A stretch of 64,000 bases of DNA from CAVSDF01 sp963726715 (GTDB taxonomy: Bacteria > Bacteroidota > Rhodothermia > Rhodothermales > BA12): NCBI GenBank assembly GCA_963726715.1, contig CAVSDF010000008.1:310001-374000 (forward strand). Reading direction: 5' to 3'. Positions 19,092-30,389 of the stretch are shown here, piece after piece (the first letter of the stretch is position 1; each line of letters starts with the position of its first letter). The position numbers and the translations under genes are program-made. A model generated the notes under the pieces. It was not told the DNA's origin. It worked only from the letters and a program-made list of their open reading frames with translations, and made no database searches.

Positions 19092-19298
19092 GGATGGCGA
19101 CCTGAGCGACGCGCGCTGCGCCTGCTGCTTCGCCGATTATTGGAGCGCGCCGCGGAACGCCGACCGCGCGTTGCCCATACGACGCGCCCCTGACCTGCCT
19201 TTCGCCGCGCCGGCACCCGTTGCCAGCGCGGCGCTCGTTTGACCCCGCGCCACCCGCGGCCGCCCCTTCCCGCAGCCTCCCTGCCCGCCATCCTCCGA

Positions 19299-20822
19299 AT
19301 GCAGACCACGATTTCCCAGATCGGCCCGGCCGACTACCAGCTCGACATCGTCGGCCCTGCCGCCGACATGGCCCCGCGTTTCGACGCCGCCCTACGGCGC
19401 CAGCGCGGACGCGTGCAGCCGCGCGGCTTCCGCCCCGGCAAGGCCCCGCTCGACCTCGTCCGCCGCCTCTACGGGCGCGAGATCGCGGGCACGCTCGCCG
19501 AGGAGACCGTGCAGGAGACCTACCAGGCCGAGGTCGTCGAGCAGTACGAGGTCATCGGGCGCCCGCAGCTGACCCGCCTCGACTTCGACGGCACCGGCGA
19601 CCTGAACGCGACGGTCCGCTTCGGCGTCCGCCCCGATGTCGAGATCGTCGGCCTGAGCGGCCAGACGATGACGCGCCTCGTCCACGAGATCACCGACGAG
19701 GAGATCGACGCCGAACTCGCCGCCCTGCGCCGCACCGCCGCCACCGAGACCGAAGCCGACGCCGAAGACGGCCACGCGATCACCGACGCCGATGTCGCCG
19801 TCGTCGACCTGCTGCCCATCGCCGACGTGGCGACCGAGGGCGAGGGCGATGCCCCGGCACCGCACGACGTGCAGGCCGAGACCGGCGTGCGCGTCGAGAT
19901 GGACGACACGCGCGTCCACGAGGCGCTCCGCGAGGCGCTCGTCGGCAAGACGGCGGGCGAGAGCGTCGAGGTCGAGCTTCCGCACGGCGAGGGCGAGACG
20001 GCGCACGCGCACCGCTACGCCGTGACGGTGCAGTCGGTCAAGACGCGCACGCTTCCCGAACTCGACGACGCCTTCGCCGCCGAGGCCTCGAACGGACGCC
20101 ACGAAACGCTCACCGCCCTCCGCGACGATGTCCGCAGCGACCTCGACCGCTCGTGGACGCAGCGGCAGCGCGAGTACAACGAGTCGCAGATGATCGAGGC
20201 CCTCCTCGCGGCCAACCCGATCCCGGTGCCGTCGAGCGCTGTCGAGATCTTCCTCGAATCGTTCCTGCGCGGCATCGCCGACGAGAACGAGGGCAAGCTG
20301 CCCGAGGGCTTCGACGTGAACGGCTACGCGCAGCGCATGTCGCCCGAGGCCGAGCGGCAGGCGCGCTGGATGCTCGTGCGCGACGCGCTCGTCGAGAGCC
20401 ACGGCGTCGAGGTCGGCGACGAGGACATCGACGCGTACTTCGCCCGCACCGCGCAGGGCCTCGACCCGTCGCTCCTGCGCCGCCTCTACGCCGGGCAGGA
20501 AGGCGTGATGGACCGCTTGCAGCAGCAGATCCTGTCGGAGAAGCTCTTCGGCGTTCTGTCGGAGGACGTCACGTTCGAGGACAAGAGCTTCGAAGCGGTG
20601 CAGGCCGAACTCGTCGCCCGCCGCGCCGCCGAACGCGCCGCCGCCGAGACCGCCCGCGCCGAGGCCGAAGCTGCCGACGCCGAGCGCAAGGCCGAGATGC
20701 GCAAGAAGGGCGGCCCGCGCAAGAAGGCCGCTGCTGACGACGCCACGGAAGACGCCGCCGCTGAGACGCCCGCCGTCGACGTGCCTGAGGCGGACTCCGA
20801 CGGCGACAGCGCCGCCGCCTGA
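19299..20822 (+). CDS. tig: Trigger factor, ribosome-associated chaperone
   Basis: 507 residues; the start is ATG 19299 (MQTTISQIGPADYQLDIV). The ribosome-binding signature is present as GFRPGKAPLDLVRR near residue 45, followed by GREIAGTLAEETVQETY. The central domain is PPIase-like and the C-terminal region has the family's helical arms (NPIPVPSSAVEIFLESFL, MLVRDALVESHGVEV). It is about 70 residues longer than usual: there is an acidic insert in the middle (ETEADAEDGHAITDAD) and an Ala/Glu/Lys-rich tail of about 70 residues (AEMRKKGGPRKKAA). It binds nascent chains at the ribosomal exit. clpP follows, the usual tig-clpP order. Confidence 0.92.
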   Translation: MQTTISQIGPADYQLDIVGPAADMAPRFDAALRRQRGRVQPRGFRPGKAPLDLVRRLYGREIAGTLAEETVQETYQAEVVEQYEVIGRPQLTRLDFDGTGDLNATVRFGVRPDVEIVGLSGQTMTRLVHEITDEEIDAELAALRRTAATETEADAEDGHAITDADVAVVDLLPIADVATEGEGDAPAPHDVQAETGVRVEMDDTRVHEALREALVGKTAGESVEVELPHGEGETAHAHRYAVTVQSVKTRTLPELDDAFAAEASNGRHETLTALRDDVRSDLDRSWTQRQREYNESQMIEALLAANPIPVPSSAVEIFLESFLRGIADENEGKLPEGFDVNGYAQRMSPEAERQARWMLVRDALVESHGVEVGDEDIDAYFARTAQGLDPSLLRRLYAGQEGVMDRLQQQILSEKLFGVLSEDVTFEDKSFEAVQAELVARRAAERAAAETARAEAEAADAERKAEMRKKGGPRKKAAADDATEDAAAETPAVDVPEADSDGDSAAA

Positions 20823-20844
20823 TCCACGCGCCGCCCCGTGGACG

Positions 20845-20876
20845 ACACCTGTCAGGTCTTCGGGCCTGACAGGTGT
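20845..20876. terminator. CCTGTCAGG palindrome (copy 2)
   Basis: Perfect 12-base stem acacctgtcagg / cctgacaggtgt around tcttcggg, followed by TTTTC. It lies 22 bases after the tig stop codon. Second full copy of the dispersed palindrome also seen at 9231 and 26185. Confidence 0.75.
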
Positions 20877-20912
20877 TTTCGGTTCAGGATGACCGTCACA
20901 GCCGAACCGGAC

Positions 20913-20940
20913 GTAGGGGCACGAACTATCGTGCCCCTAC
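20913..20940. repeat. GTAGGGGC palindrome (copy 1)
   Basis: Perfect 12-base inverted repeat gtaggggcacga / tcgtgcccctac with a four-base loop, in the tig-clpP gap. The GTAGGGGC head recurs at 40146 and 44071, where the inner arms are cgggtc/gacccg instead. Confidence 0.65.
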
Positions 20941-21042
20941 CGCCACCACGCCCCCCCCGGAACCGCCGTTTCGGGTTCCCGTGAACAGCCCTGCGCGCCG
21001 CCCGTGCGCGCCATTCCATTCCGACATCCCCGCCCTCTCCCC

Positions 21043-21765
21043 ATGGTTCAGGACTTCCTCCACTACGCCAAAGACCTCCGCCTGCCCTCGTCGATCTCGA
21101 CGGTCGGCCTCGGCGACCAGCCCCTCGCCGGTCTCGTGCCGATGGTCGTCGAGCAGACGTCGCGGGGCGAGCGCTCGTTCGACATCTTCTCGCGCCTGCT
21201 CCGCGACCGCATCGTCATCATCGGCACCGGAATCGACGCGAGCATCGCCAACCTGACCATCGCGCAGCTGCTCTTCCTCGCCTCCGAAGACCCCGCGCGG
21301 CCCATCAACATGTACATCAACTCGCCCGGCGGCGAGGTGTACTCGGGCATGGCGATCTACGACACGATGCAGTTCGTGCAGCCGGAAGTGTCGACGCTCT
21401 GCGTCGGCCTCGCGGCGTCGATGGGGTCGGTGCTGCTCGCGGGCGGCGCCGAGGGCAAGCGCGCGGCGCTCCCGAACAGCCGCATCATGCTCCACCAGCC
21501 GAGCGGCGGCGCGCAGGGAATGGCCTCCGACATCGAGATCGTCGCCAAGGAGATCGCCTGGATCAAGGACCGCCTCTATTCCGTCCTCGCCCACCACACC
21601 GGCAAGACGGTCGAGCGGCTCCGCCACGACGCCGACCGCGACTACTGGCTCGGCGCCCACGACGCCAAGGACTACGGCCTCATCGACCAGGTCTTCGAGC
21701 CGCGCCGCGGCTACAAGCCCGATCCGCAGGTCGACGACACGATCAAGAAGGAAGGCGAGGGCTGA
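21043..21765 (+). CDS. clpP: ATP-dependent Clp protease proteolytic subunit
   Basis: 240-residue serine protease subunit forming the double-heptamer chamber that works with ClpX or ClpA. The catalytic Ser is in CVGLAASMGSVLL (about residue 125), the His in RIMLHQPSGGAQG (about 150), and the Asp follows in the TERDYWLG-like RDADRDYWLGA region. INMYINSPGGEVYSGMAIYD is the oxyanion-loop segment. The N-terminus carries an extra 40 residues (MVQDFLHYAKDLRLPSS) before VPMVVEQTSRGERSFDIFS, longer than in E. coli. Starts at ATG 21043. Located after tig, as expected. Confidence 0.95.
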   Translation: MVQDFLHYAKDLRLPSSISTVGLGDQPLAGLVPMVVEQTSRGERSFDIFSRLLRDRIVIIGTGIDASIANLTIAQLLFLASEDPARPINMYINSPGGEVYSGMAIYDTMQFVQPEVSTLCVGLAASMGSVLLAGGAEGKRAALPNSRIMLHQPSGGAQGMASDIEIVAKEIAWIKDRLYSVLAHHTGKTVERLRHDADRDYWLGAHDAKDYGLIDQVFEPRRGYKPDPQVDDTIKKEGEG

Positions 21766-21781
21766 CGCACTCCGCCCCCAT

Positions 21782-21824
21782 CGCAGCGCGCCCCGCCCGG
21801 AGTCTCCGAGCGGGGCGCGCTGCG
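21782..21824. terminator. Strong hairpin after clpP
   Basis: Perfect 15-base GC-rich stem (cgcagcgcgccccgc / gcggggcgcgctgcg) with a 13-base loop, 16 bases after the clpP stop and just before the convergent T9SS gene ends at 21842. Likely terminates both. Confidence 0.75.
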
Positions 21825-21841
21825 TTCGTGGATGCCGCGCG

Positions 21842-23514
21842 TCAGCGGGCGACGACGAACGTGCGGGTCTCGACCGTCCCGCCGCCGACGAGGCGAACCG
21901 CGTAGACGCCCGGCGCCAGCGCCGACGTGTCGATGCCGACCTCGTCGCCGGATGCGAGCGGACCCTCGTGCAACCGCGCGACCGTCCGCCCGAGGGCGTC
22001 GTGGAGGGTGACGGTGGCGTCATCGACGCTGCGCCCGATGGCGACCGCCGCGTGCGCGCCGACCGGGTTCGGACCGACGAGGCGAAGCATCCCGCTGCGG
22101 GCCGTCTCGCGCGCAGCCACGCCGGTGAAGGCGCCGCCGCGCACGCGCACGACGACGAGGTCGCTGACGCCGCGCGAGGTGAAGGTCTCGGCGCCGAAGA
22201 CGTTGCCCGCGCCCTGGAAGTTGCCCGTCACGTAGACCGCGCCGTCGCGCGCCGCCGCCGAATACGCCGCATCGAACGACGGCCCGCCACCGGAGACGAG
22301 GCCGTCGCCGAACGCTGCCCGCGGCGCTGATCGTCGGCGGCGACGAGATCGCTGCCGCCCTGCGTGACGAGCGGCACCGCGCCGACGGTGGACGGCGTGT
22401 TGAGGTTGCCCGCGACGAGCGCTGCGCCGCCGGGGAGCGCCGCCGCCGCGCGCCACGAGTCGTCCTCCGGCCCGCCTGCGAGGCGCACCCAGCGGACGTC
22501 GCCGTCGGGCGAGAGGCGGACGGCGAGGGCGTCGGACTTGCCGGCAGTCGTGAGCGTCTCGCTTCCGAAGACGCCGCCGGAGGTGCCGAGGATGCCCGCG
22601 AAGACGAAATCGCCGTCGGTCATCGCGGCGCCGTCGAACGCGAAATCGGCGGAGCCGCCGCCCATCGAGCGGGTCCAGAGGAGGCGTCCGTCGGCGCCGT
22701 AGCGGGCGGCGGCGATGTCGGTGCTGCCGCGCGAGACGAGCGTGTCGGCGGTGGGGCGCGAGGGGTCGGTGTAGCCTGCGCGGGTGCGGAAGGTACCGGC
22801 CACGTAGACGCCGCCGCCGGGCGCCGCGGCGACCGTCCGCCACGTGTCCTCGTCGGAGGTGCCGCCGCCGGTGCGGATCCACGCGAGCGAGCGGTCGGGG
22901 CGCACGCGCGCGAGCCATGCATCCCCGAGACCCGCCGACTGCACGACGCCACCGCCGATGGTCGCCGCCGTGTGGAAGTCGCCCGCGGCGTAGAAGCCGC
23001 CGTCGGGCTCGACGACGAAGTCGCGGAGGTAGTCGTCGTTGGCGACGCCACCGCCCGTCCATCCCCATTCGTACACACCGTCTCCGGTGTAGCGGGCGAC
23101 GAAGGCGTCGCGGTTGTTGCCGTTGGCGTAGAGCGAGTCGCCCGAGCCGAAGCCGATGCTGCGCGTGAACGTGCCGCCGACGTAGACGCTGCCGTTCGGC
23201 CCGGTCTCGACGGCGTACGCGAAGTCGGCGCGGTTGCTGCCCGCGCGCCGCGCCCACCGCACGGTGCCATCGGGGGCGAGGCGCATCAGCAGAATGTCGG
23301 CGCTGCCCGCGCTCACGAGCGAGTCCGGCCCGAAGCGCACGCCTGCCGCGAACGACCCGGCGACGAAGACATCGCCGCCGGGGGCGATGGCGAGGCCGTA
23401 GCCGTACTCGGCGCCGGTGCCGCCCCACGCGCGCGCCCACTGGAACGACGGCTGCGCGGCGGCGGGAATCGTGAGGGCGGCGGCGAGGACCGCAAGTGGA
23501 AGCAACCGGCGCAT
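21842..23514 (-). CDS. Secreted SBBP-type beta-propeller protein with T9SS sorting domain (frameshift)
   Basis: Exported repeat protein. The ATG ending at 23514 gives a signal peptide (MRRLLPLAVLAAALTIPAA). Then come repeated blades of the SBBP type: QWARAWGGTGAEYGYGLAI, GGDVFVAGSF, GSADILLMRLAPDGTVRWAR, GSVYVGGTF and similar, six to seven copies. The frame breaks near nt 22313 (one base missing before TTCGGCGAC) and continues as FGDGLVSGGGPSFDAAYSA. The C-terminal ~80 residues (LVGPNPVGAHAAVAI, VTLHDALGRTVARL, LAPGVYAVRL) are a type IX secretion sorting domain. Role unknown; probably a surface or secreted protein. Confidence 0.82.
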
Positions 23515-23610
23515 GGGCAGTGTGGGAGAAAGGGAAGGGGGGAGGAGACAGCGGACGACGGGATGCGTCAAGCTACGGCGCCGGACGCGCCCGTTCGGGC
23601 CCGAACGCAG

Positions 23611-23646
23611 CGCGGCCCCGCGTGTCCGGAGACACGCGGGGCCGCG
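23611..23646. terminator. Strong hairpin after the helicase gene
   Basis: Perfect 16-base stem cgcggccccgcgtgtc / gacacgcggggccgcg with loop cgga. On the minus strand it begins 23 bases after the helicase stop codon and precedes the T9SS propeller gene. Confidence 0.75.
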
Positions 23647-23668
23647 AGAGAAGGAGTGCGCCGGAGCG

Positions 23669-25011
<1,343 letters not shown>

Positions 25012-25460
25012 GGAGGTGATTGAGTGTAGACGATGGAGACCGCGAACGCCGCCCGGCGGGCAGCGTCCAGAGATCTTGCAGGCGAATCACACCTCGTCTG
25101 GCACTCGGGCGCCACGCAGGCGCCTCCGAACCCCTCGAAGCCTCATCCTCGCGCATCCACTTCGTGGAAGGGAGGCAGACGCAGCATGCAACTCTCGTCA
25201 GCGGTCAGAAACAAGCCGCATCCGAGAGGTCCCGGGTGTCCCGATTGGATCGGGAGACGTAGCCGGGGAGCGCAGAGGCGGGCAACACCGCGGCACAGGG
25301 GCCGCGTGGAGTCTGCTACGGCGGCGGCGCGCGCGGGTCCCCGTGAGGGCGCGAAGAGACGGCGGAGACAGCGCGCGGAGGCGGTGAAGTCCGTGGTCCG
25401 CACCGCTTCGTCTCGACTGGCCCCGCTCCGACGCGATTGTGTCCGCTCCCGCGAGACGCC
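25012..25460. other. Intergenic gap, no gene seen
   Basis: 449 bases between the helicase start and the end of the lipoprotein gene (both minus strand). It should contain the helicase promoter and leader. Cold-shock or autoregulatory leaders are common before RhlE-type genes, but I see no clear hairpin, repeat or coding signal here. Confidence 0.4.
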
Positions 25461-26063
25461 TTAGCGGCCGCCGCCTCCGGGAAGGAACAGGGATGCGATG
25501 GGGTCGAGCGGCGCCGGGACCGTCGTGCCGCGCGCGACCACGAAGACCGAGGTCGCGCGGGCGGTGTCGGAGGCGCTGTCGAAGGTCAGGCCGACGCCCG
25601 CGCCAGGGGCGTAAAGGTGCGCTGACCCGAACGGAACCGCCTGCGGGTAGAGCAGGGCCACATCGGAGCGGCGGACGCCGCCGGGACGGAGGGCGTCGGG
25701 CGAGGCGCGGACCATGCGCACGTGGTAGCCCGTGCCCCCGGCGGTATCGGCGACGGCGAACACGGCGATCCAACCGGACGAATCGCCCGAGGCGGATCCG
25801 GCAGACGGACGGCGCCAGGCGGTCAGCATCTCGCCGGGGCCCGCCGCATCGAGCGCAGGCACGCCCATGTGCACCGCGACGCTGTCGTAGGCCATCCCAA
25901 CGGCCGCCGTCCCGATGGACACGCCCGGCACGACCTCGCCTGTGGCGCCGTTCACACCAGAGGGCGCCGTCTGGGCGGTGAGCGAATCGGCGGGCGCGGT
26001 CGACGGGTCCGCAGGTTGACAGGCGGCGAGGGGCAGCAGAAGGGTAGCCAGGGCAAAGCGCAT
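25461..26063 (-). CDS. Hypothetical lipoprotein
   Basis: 200 residues; ATG ending at 26063 gives a lipoprotein signal MRFALATLLLPLAAC with the lipobox LAAC. The next ~30 residues are a Pro/Ser/Thr/Ala linker. The rest is beta-rich (VSIGTAAVGMAYDSVAVHMG, WIAVFAVADTAGGTGYHVRMV, VALLYPQAVPFGSAHLY) and ends with GGGGR. Not recognised as any named family. No partner is evident; it lies between the helicase and sucD on the same strand but is separated from sucD by a terminator. Confidence 0.65.
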   Translation of the reverse strand: MRFALATLLLPLAACQPADPSTAPADSLTAQTAPSGVNGATGEVVPGVSIGTAAVGMAYDSVAVHMGVPALDAAGPGEMLTAWRRPSAGSASGDSSGWIAVFAVADTAGGTGYHVRMVRASPDALRPGGVRRSDVALLYPQAVPFGSAHLYAPGAGVGLTFDSASDTARATSVFVVARGTTVPAPLDPIASLFLPGGGGR

Positions 26064-26181
26064 GGGCAATCGGGTCGAAAATGGGGGAGCGCAATATAGA
26101 GGCACATCTGGCCCCGTTCTCCCCCGTTGCATACCGATGAGCGGAGTGCGGCTCCCGCCCCTTCCAGCCCGGTGCGACAGC

Positions 26182-26216
26182 AAAAAGCCTGTCAGGTCGG
26201 GGGACCTGACAGGCTT
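26182..26216 (-). terminator. CCTGTCAGGTC palindrome, sucD terminator (copy 3)
   Basis: Perfect 14-base stem aagcctgtcaggtc / gacctgacaggctt around gggg. On the minus strand it is followed by TTTTT, 27 bases after the sucD stop codon: a textbook rho-independent terminator built on the dispersed palindrome. Confidence 0.8.
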
Positions 26217-26242
26217 GCGTGGTGCGGTGGGCGCTCAGGCGC

Positions 26243-27129
<887 letters not shown>

Positions 27130-27323
27130 GGATGGTCTGGAAATGGTGTGATGAGACCGCCCAAGATACGCGCCCGCACCTGCCCGCCTCCGACGCCCGG
27201 TTGCCCGGAGCTACCGCCGAAGCCAAAATCCGTACCCACCAGACGCCCCGACGCCTCCCGCGCAGGCTGCACGGAAGGCGTCGGGGAAGGAGCGTCGGCG
27301 CCCGGGCTGTGCCGGACGCTGCC

Positions 27324-27794
27324 TCAGAGGCGGCTCTCGCGCGGCGGGGGAGAGTCGTTGGCCGCGGCAGGCGGGACGGGCGCGTTCACGGTGCCGGTCG
27401 ACGGGAGGCCGTGGGCCGGGTCGCCGGTCATGTCGGCGCTCGGGTAGAGGTGCGTCTCGTACGACGGCACCGCCTCGGCGGCGCCCCCAACGGCCGCGCT
27501 CGTCATCGGCGCGGGCATGGAGGCCGGGGCGCCGGGCATGCCGGGTGCTGCGGGCGTCGCGTAGACGATCGGCTCGCCGGTCATCGTGCGGGCGTACGTC
27601 TCGCCCTGCGGCGGGAGGCTCGGACGGCGGCTCTCGTCGACGGTCAGCTCACGCTTGATGTCGTTGGTCGCGTCTTTGAACTCGCGGATGCCCTTGCCGA
27701 GGCCACGGGCGATCTCGGGGATGCGCCGCGCGCCGAAGAGCAGCAGGACGACGAGGAGGATGAGGAGGATTTCGGTGGCGCCGAGGTTTCCCAT
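27324..27794 (-). CDS. tatA: Twin-arginine translocase subunit TatA/TatE, long form
   Basis: 156 residues; starts at the ATG ending at 27794. The N-terminal membrane segment and hinge are diagnostic: MGNLGATEILLILLVVLLLF, then FGARRIPEIARGLGKGI, followed by an amphipathic helix REFKDATNDIKREL. TatA forms the channel that moves folded proteins across the inner membrane. After residue ~60 there is a 95-residue Pro/Ala/Met-rich tail with no recognised domain, roughly doubling the usual length (60-90). No tatB or tatC is adjacent; in Bacteroidota tatA is often separate. Confidence 0.88.
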   Translation of the reverse strand: MGNLGATEILLILLVVLLLFGARRIPEIARGLGKGIREFKDATNDIKRELTVDESRRPSLPPQGETYARTMTGEPIVYATPAAPGMPGAPASMPAPMTSAAVGGAAEAVPSYETHLYPSADMTGDPAHGLPSTGTVNAPVPPAAANDSPPPRESRL

Positions 27795-28071
27795 GGAAGC
27801 GGTGAGACGAGGGTGGAGCGGGCGGGCGGCGACGGATCGCCGCTGGCCGGGAGAGATCGGGCGCAACGAGGGGCCGCGCAGCCCGGTTTCGGCGGCATCC
27901 GGAGGCACGGCGTGTCGTTGCGGAATCGTGCCCCCGCGCGGGTCCGGCGCCGACACACGCCCCGCGCCGTAGATTGCCCACGAAACGGCCCCCCATGCTC
28001 GACCCGTCTCGCCCCGCTCAGACGCCTCCGCGTCCGACGCTGCCACGCCCTCGGGCACATCGCCGCGCGCC

Positions 28072-29181
28072 GTGTCGCCCCGCGCGACGACCTCGCCACT
28101 CGCTGCCGTCGCGCTGCCCGGCGCCGCGCGGCCGGTCGCCTTTCCACCGCTCTCGCGCGACGATGTGGCGCGGTGGCCCAAGGCAGAGCTGCACTGCCAC
28201 CTCGACGGCTCGCTGCGCCTGGAAACGATGCTCGAACTCGCCCGCGAGCAGGGCAAGATGGACGTGCTGCCGTCGGATTCGGTCGAGGGTCTGACGGCCA
28301 TCCTCCGGCAGGTCGACGACTCGGAGACGCTGGAGGCGTACCTGCGGTGGTTTTCGTACTCGATTCCGCTCATGCAGACGCGCGAGGCGCTCTCGCGGAT
28401 CGCCTACGAACTCGCCGAAGACAACGCGCGCGAGAACGTCCGCTACCTCGAAGTCCGCTACGGCCCCATCCTCCACACCGACGAAGGGCTGACGATGGCG
28501 GAGGTCAACGAGGCGGTCTACGACGGCCTCAAAACTGCCGAGCGCGACTTCGGCATCCGCTCGGGCATCATCGTCTGCGGCCTCCGCGACCGGCGCGAGT
28601 CGGCGAGTCTGGCGCAGGCCGAACTGGCGGCGGCGCACCGCGACAAGGGCGTCATCGGCTTCGACCTCGCGGGCGGCGAGCGCGGCAACCCGGCGGAGCT
28701 GCACGGGGCGGCGTTCTACTTCGCGCGCAAGCACCTGCTCAACATCACGATCCACGCGGGCGAGGCGTACGGGCCGGAGTCGATCCGGCAGGCGCTCTTC
28801 AAGTGCGGCGCGCACCGCATCGGCCACGGCACGAGCCTGTGGGAGGACGAGGAGCTGCTGCGCTACGTCATCGACCGGCAGATCCCGCTCGAAGTCTGCC
28901 CGACGTCGAACGTGCAGACGAAGGTCGTGAGCGGCTTCGCCGAGCACCCGCTGCGCCGCTACCTGGAGGCAGGCGTCGCGGTGACGATCAACACCGACAA
29001 CCGCCTCTTCTCGCGCACGACCGTCACCGACGAGCTCTGGCGCATCCACACGCTCTGCGGCGTGCCCGCGACGCTCGTGCGCGACGCCGTCATCCTCGGC
29101 TTCCGCCACGCCTTCCTGCCGTGGGACGAGAAGCAGGACTTCGTGCGCATGGCCCGCGCCGCCATCCCCCGCTACGCCTGA
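28072..29181 (+). CDS. add: Adenosine deaminase
   Basis: 369 residues from a GTG at 28072 (an ATG at 27995 is out of frame). Amidohydrolase-fold zinc enzyme deaminating adenosine to inosine in purine salvage. Motifs: KAELHCHLDGSLRLETMLEL with the first two metal His, ENVRYLEVRYGPILH, GFDLAGGERGNP, ITIHAGEAYGPESI with the third His and catalytic Glu, HRIGHGTSLWED, LEVCPTSNVQT, and VTINTDNRLFSRTTVTDEL carrying the metal Asp. The order and spacing match true adenosine deaminases, not adenine deaminases of the other class. Frame intact. Confidence 0.93.
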   Translation: MSPRATTSPLAAVALPGAARPVAFPPLSRDDVARWPKAELHCHLDGSLRLETMLELAREQGKMDVLPSDSVEGLTAILRQVDDSETLEAYLRWFSYSIPLMQTREALSRIAYELAEDNARENVRYLEVRYGPILHTDEGLTMAEVNEAVYDGLKTAERDFGIRSGIIVCGLRDRRESASLAQAELAAAHRDKGVIGFDLAGGERGNPAELHGAAFYFARKHLLNITIHAGEAYGPESIRQALFKCGAHRIGHGTSLWEDEELLRYVIDRQIPLEVCPTSNVQTKVVSGFAEHPLRRYLEAGVAVTINTDNRLFSRTTVTDELWRIHTLCGVPATLVRDAVILGFRHAFLPWDEKQDFVRMARAAIPRYA

Positions 29182-29203
29182 CGCACACCGGGAGCCGGTG
29201 CGC

Positions 29204-30214
29204 TCATCTCCGGTCCGAGCCGCGCGGCCACGGGTTGTAGATGTGCGCGCGGTGGTAGGCGAGGCGCTCTGGGTCGACTGGGTGCCCGTTCGTAGACCGA
29301 AGCGCGCCCTCATCACCGATCAGGCGGCCGTCGTCGGCGATCGTAACCGCTCCACGGTCGAAGCGGACGTGGCAGTTCGGGCACAGGCAGAGCAGATTGC
29401 CGGGAACGTCGGGGCCGTCGTGCGGGGCGCCGAGCGGCTGCACGTGCGCGGCTTCGGCGTACGGTCCGCCTGGCGTGTCGAGGCGCAGGCCGCAGAGTTG
29501 ACAGGTGAAGTCGTGCGCCTGCTTGACAGATGCCATGGCCCGCGTGTCGCGGACGATCCGGTTCTGCGTTTCCAGCCTCCGGGGCGCCGGGCCGGTCTCC
29601 TCGGCAGCGGCAGCGTCTGAAAGACCCGACGAGGCGATGCCTTCCACCACCGAAGCGATGCGGTCGTAGGGCAGGCTGGCAAGGAGCCACAGCGGCAGCT
29701 TCGGTTCGCCGACGGCGCTGCCCGTTCCCTCACCGCGCCACGTCTCGCCCCATGCAGCAGCTTCGTCGCGCGGGAGGCGTTCGAGCCGGTACTGCCACAC
29801 GAAAAAGCCGTCCTGCCCCCGCTCTTTCCAGTACGAGACCACGCGGTAGAGACCTTCGTAGCGGTATTCGCGGTCCCGAAAGCCGGTTGTGAGGCGGGCC
29901 ACACGCACCGGACGGCCCGTGAGGGTGCTGCGGGCGAGCGACGCATTGTAGCCGTTCCACGGCTGGTCGGCCACCTGCCGGTTCTTCAGCGGGTCGCGCC
30001 CTCCCTGCCCCGTGTAGATGATGGCGTCGCCCTGAAACTGGTCGTCGCCGTACCCGCCGGAGAGGACGATCGACTCGGCACCTTCGCCATCGTTCGAGCC
30101 GCAGATGCCGGGCTGCGTCGGGCGGTGGACCCCGGCGTGTGAGAGTTCGATCCGGTCGGCAAACGTCGCCCCGACGGGTACATCGGAAATGGCGCCGAAG
30201 TGACGGTCGGGCAT
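29204..30214 (-). CDS. SRA(YDG)-HNH modification-dependent endonuclease
   Basis: 336 residues from the ATG ending at 30214. N-terminal SAD_SRA domain, about residues 1-165: GVHRPTQPGICGSND, GAESIVLSGGYGDDQFQGD, AIIYTGQGGRD, NASLARSTLTGRPVRVARL, YRYEGLYRVVSYW. This domain flips out modified cytosine. A C-terminal HNH domain follows a ~70-residue linker: FTCQLCGLRLDTPGG, AEAAHVQPLGAPHDGPDVPG, NLLCLCPNCHVRFDRGA, with the two CxxC zinc pairs and the HV and HNH-type residues. The same fusion is known in TagI- and ScoMcrA-like enzymes that cut 5-methylcytosine-containing DNA, so a role in defence against modified phage DNA is inferred. No methylase or other restriction subunit is adjacent. Confidence 0.88.
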   Translation of the reverse strand: MPDRHFGAISDVPVGATFADRIELSHAGVHRPTQPGICGSNDGEGAESIVLSGGYGDDQFQGDAIIYTGQGGRDPLKNRQVADQPWNGYNASLARSTLTGRPVRVARLTTGFRDREYRYEGLYRVVSYWKERGQDGFFVWQYRLERLPRDEAAAWGETWRGEGTGSAVGEPKLPLWLLASLPYDRIASVVEGIASSGLSDAAAAEETGPAPRRLETQNRIVRDTRAMASVKQAHDFTCQLCGLRLDTPGGPYAEAAHVQPLGAPHDGPDVPGNLLCLCPNCHVRFDRGAVTIADDGRLIGDEGALRSTNGHPVDPERLAYHRAHIYNPWPRGSDRR

Positions 30215-30389
30215 GGCAGAGGCTGGGCAGGCTGCGCCGACGATACGGCGGGGCGTGTGGAAAAACGGGACGGGGTGGAAGGAACCGGCTCTGACGTGCG
30301 TTGCAGGGGTGCGCGGCGCGGCGGTGGGCACAGGAGCCCGCCGCAGCGGCGCGGCTCAAACGCGCCCTTCGCGGGCGCCCCCAGCACCG

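Noticed and set aside
27995..28071. ATG at 27995 as start of adenosine deaminase
   Set aside because: Out of frame with the enzyme; the in-frame GTG at 28072 is used instead, though an indel between them cannot be excluded.
29204..30214. Possible larger restriction-modification system around the SRA-HNH gene
   Set aside because: Neighbours are adenosine deaminase and mrdA; no methylase, helicase or specificity subunit is visible.
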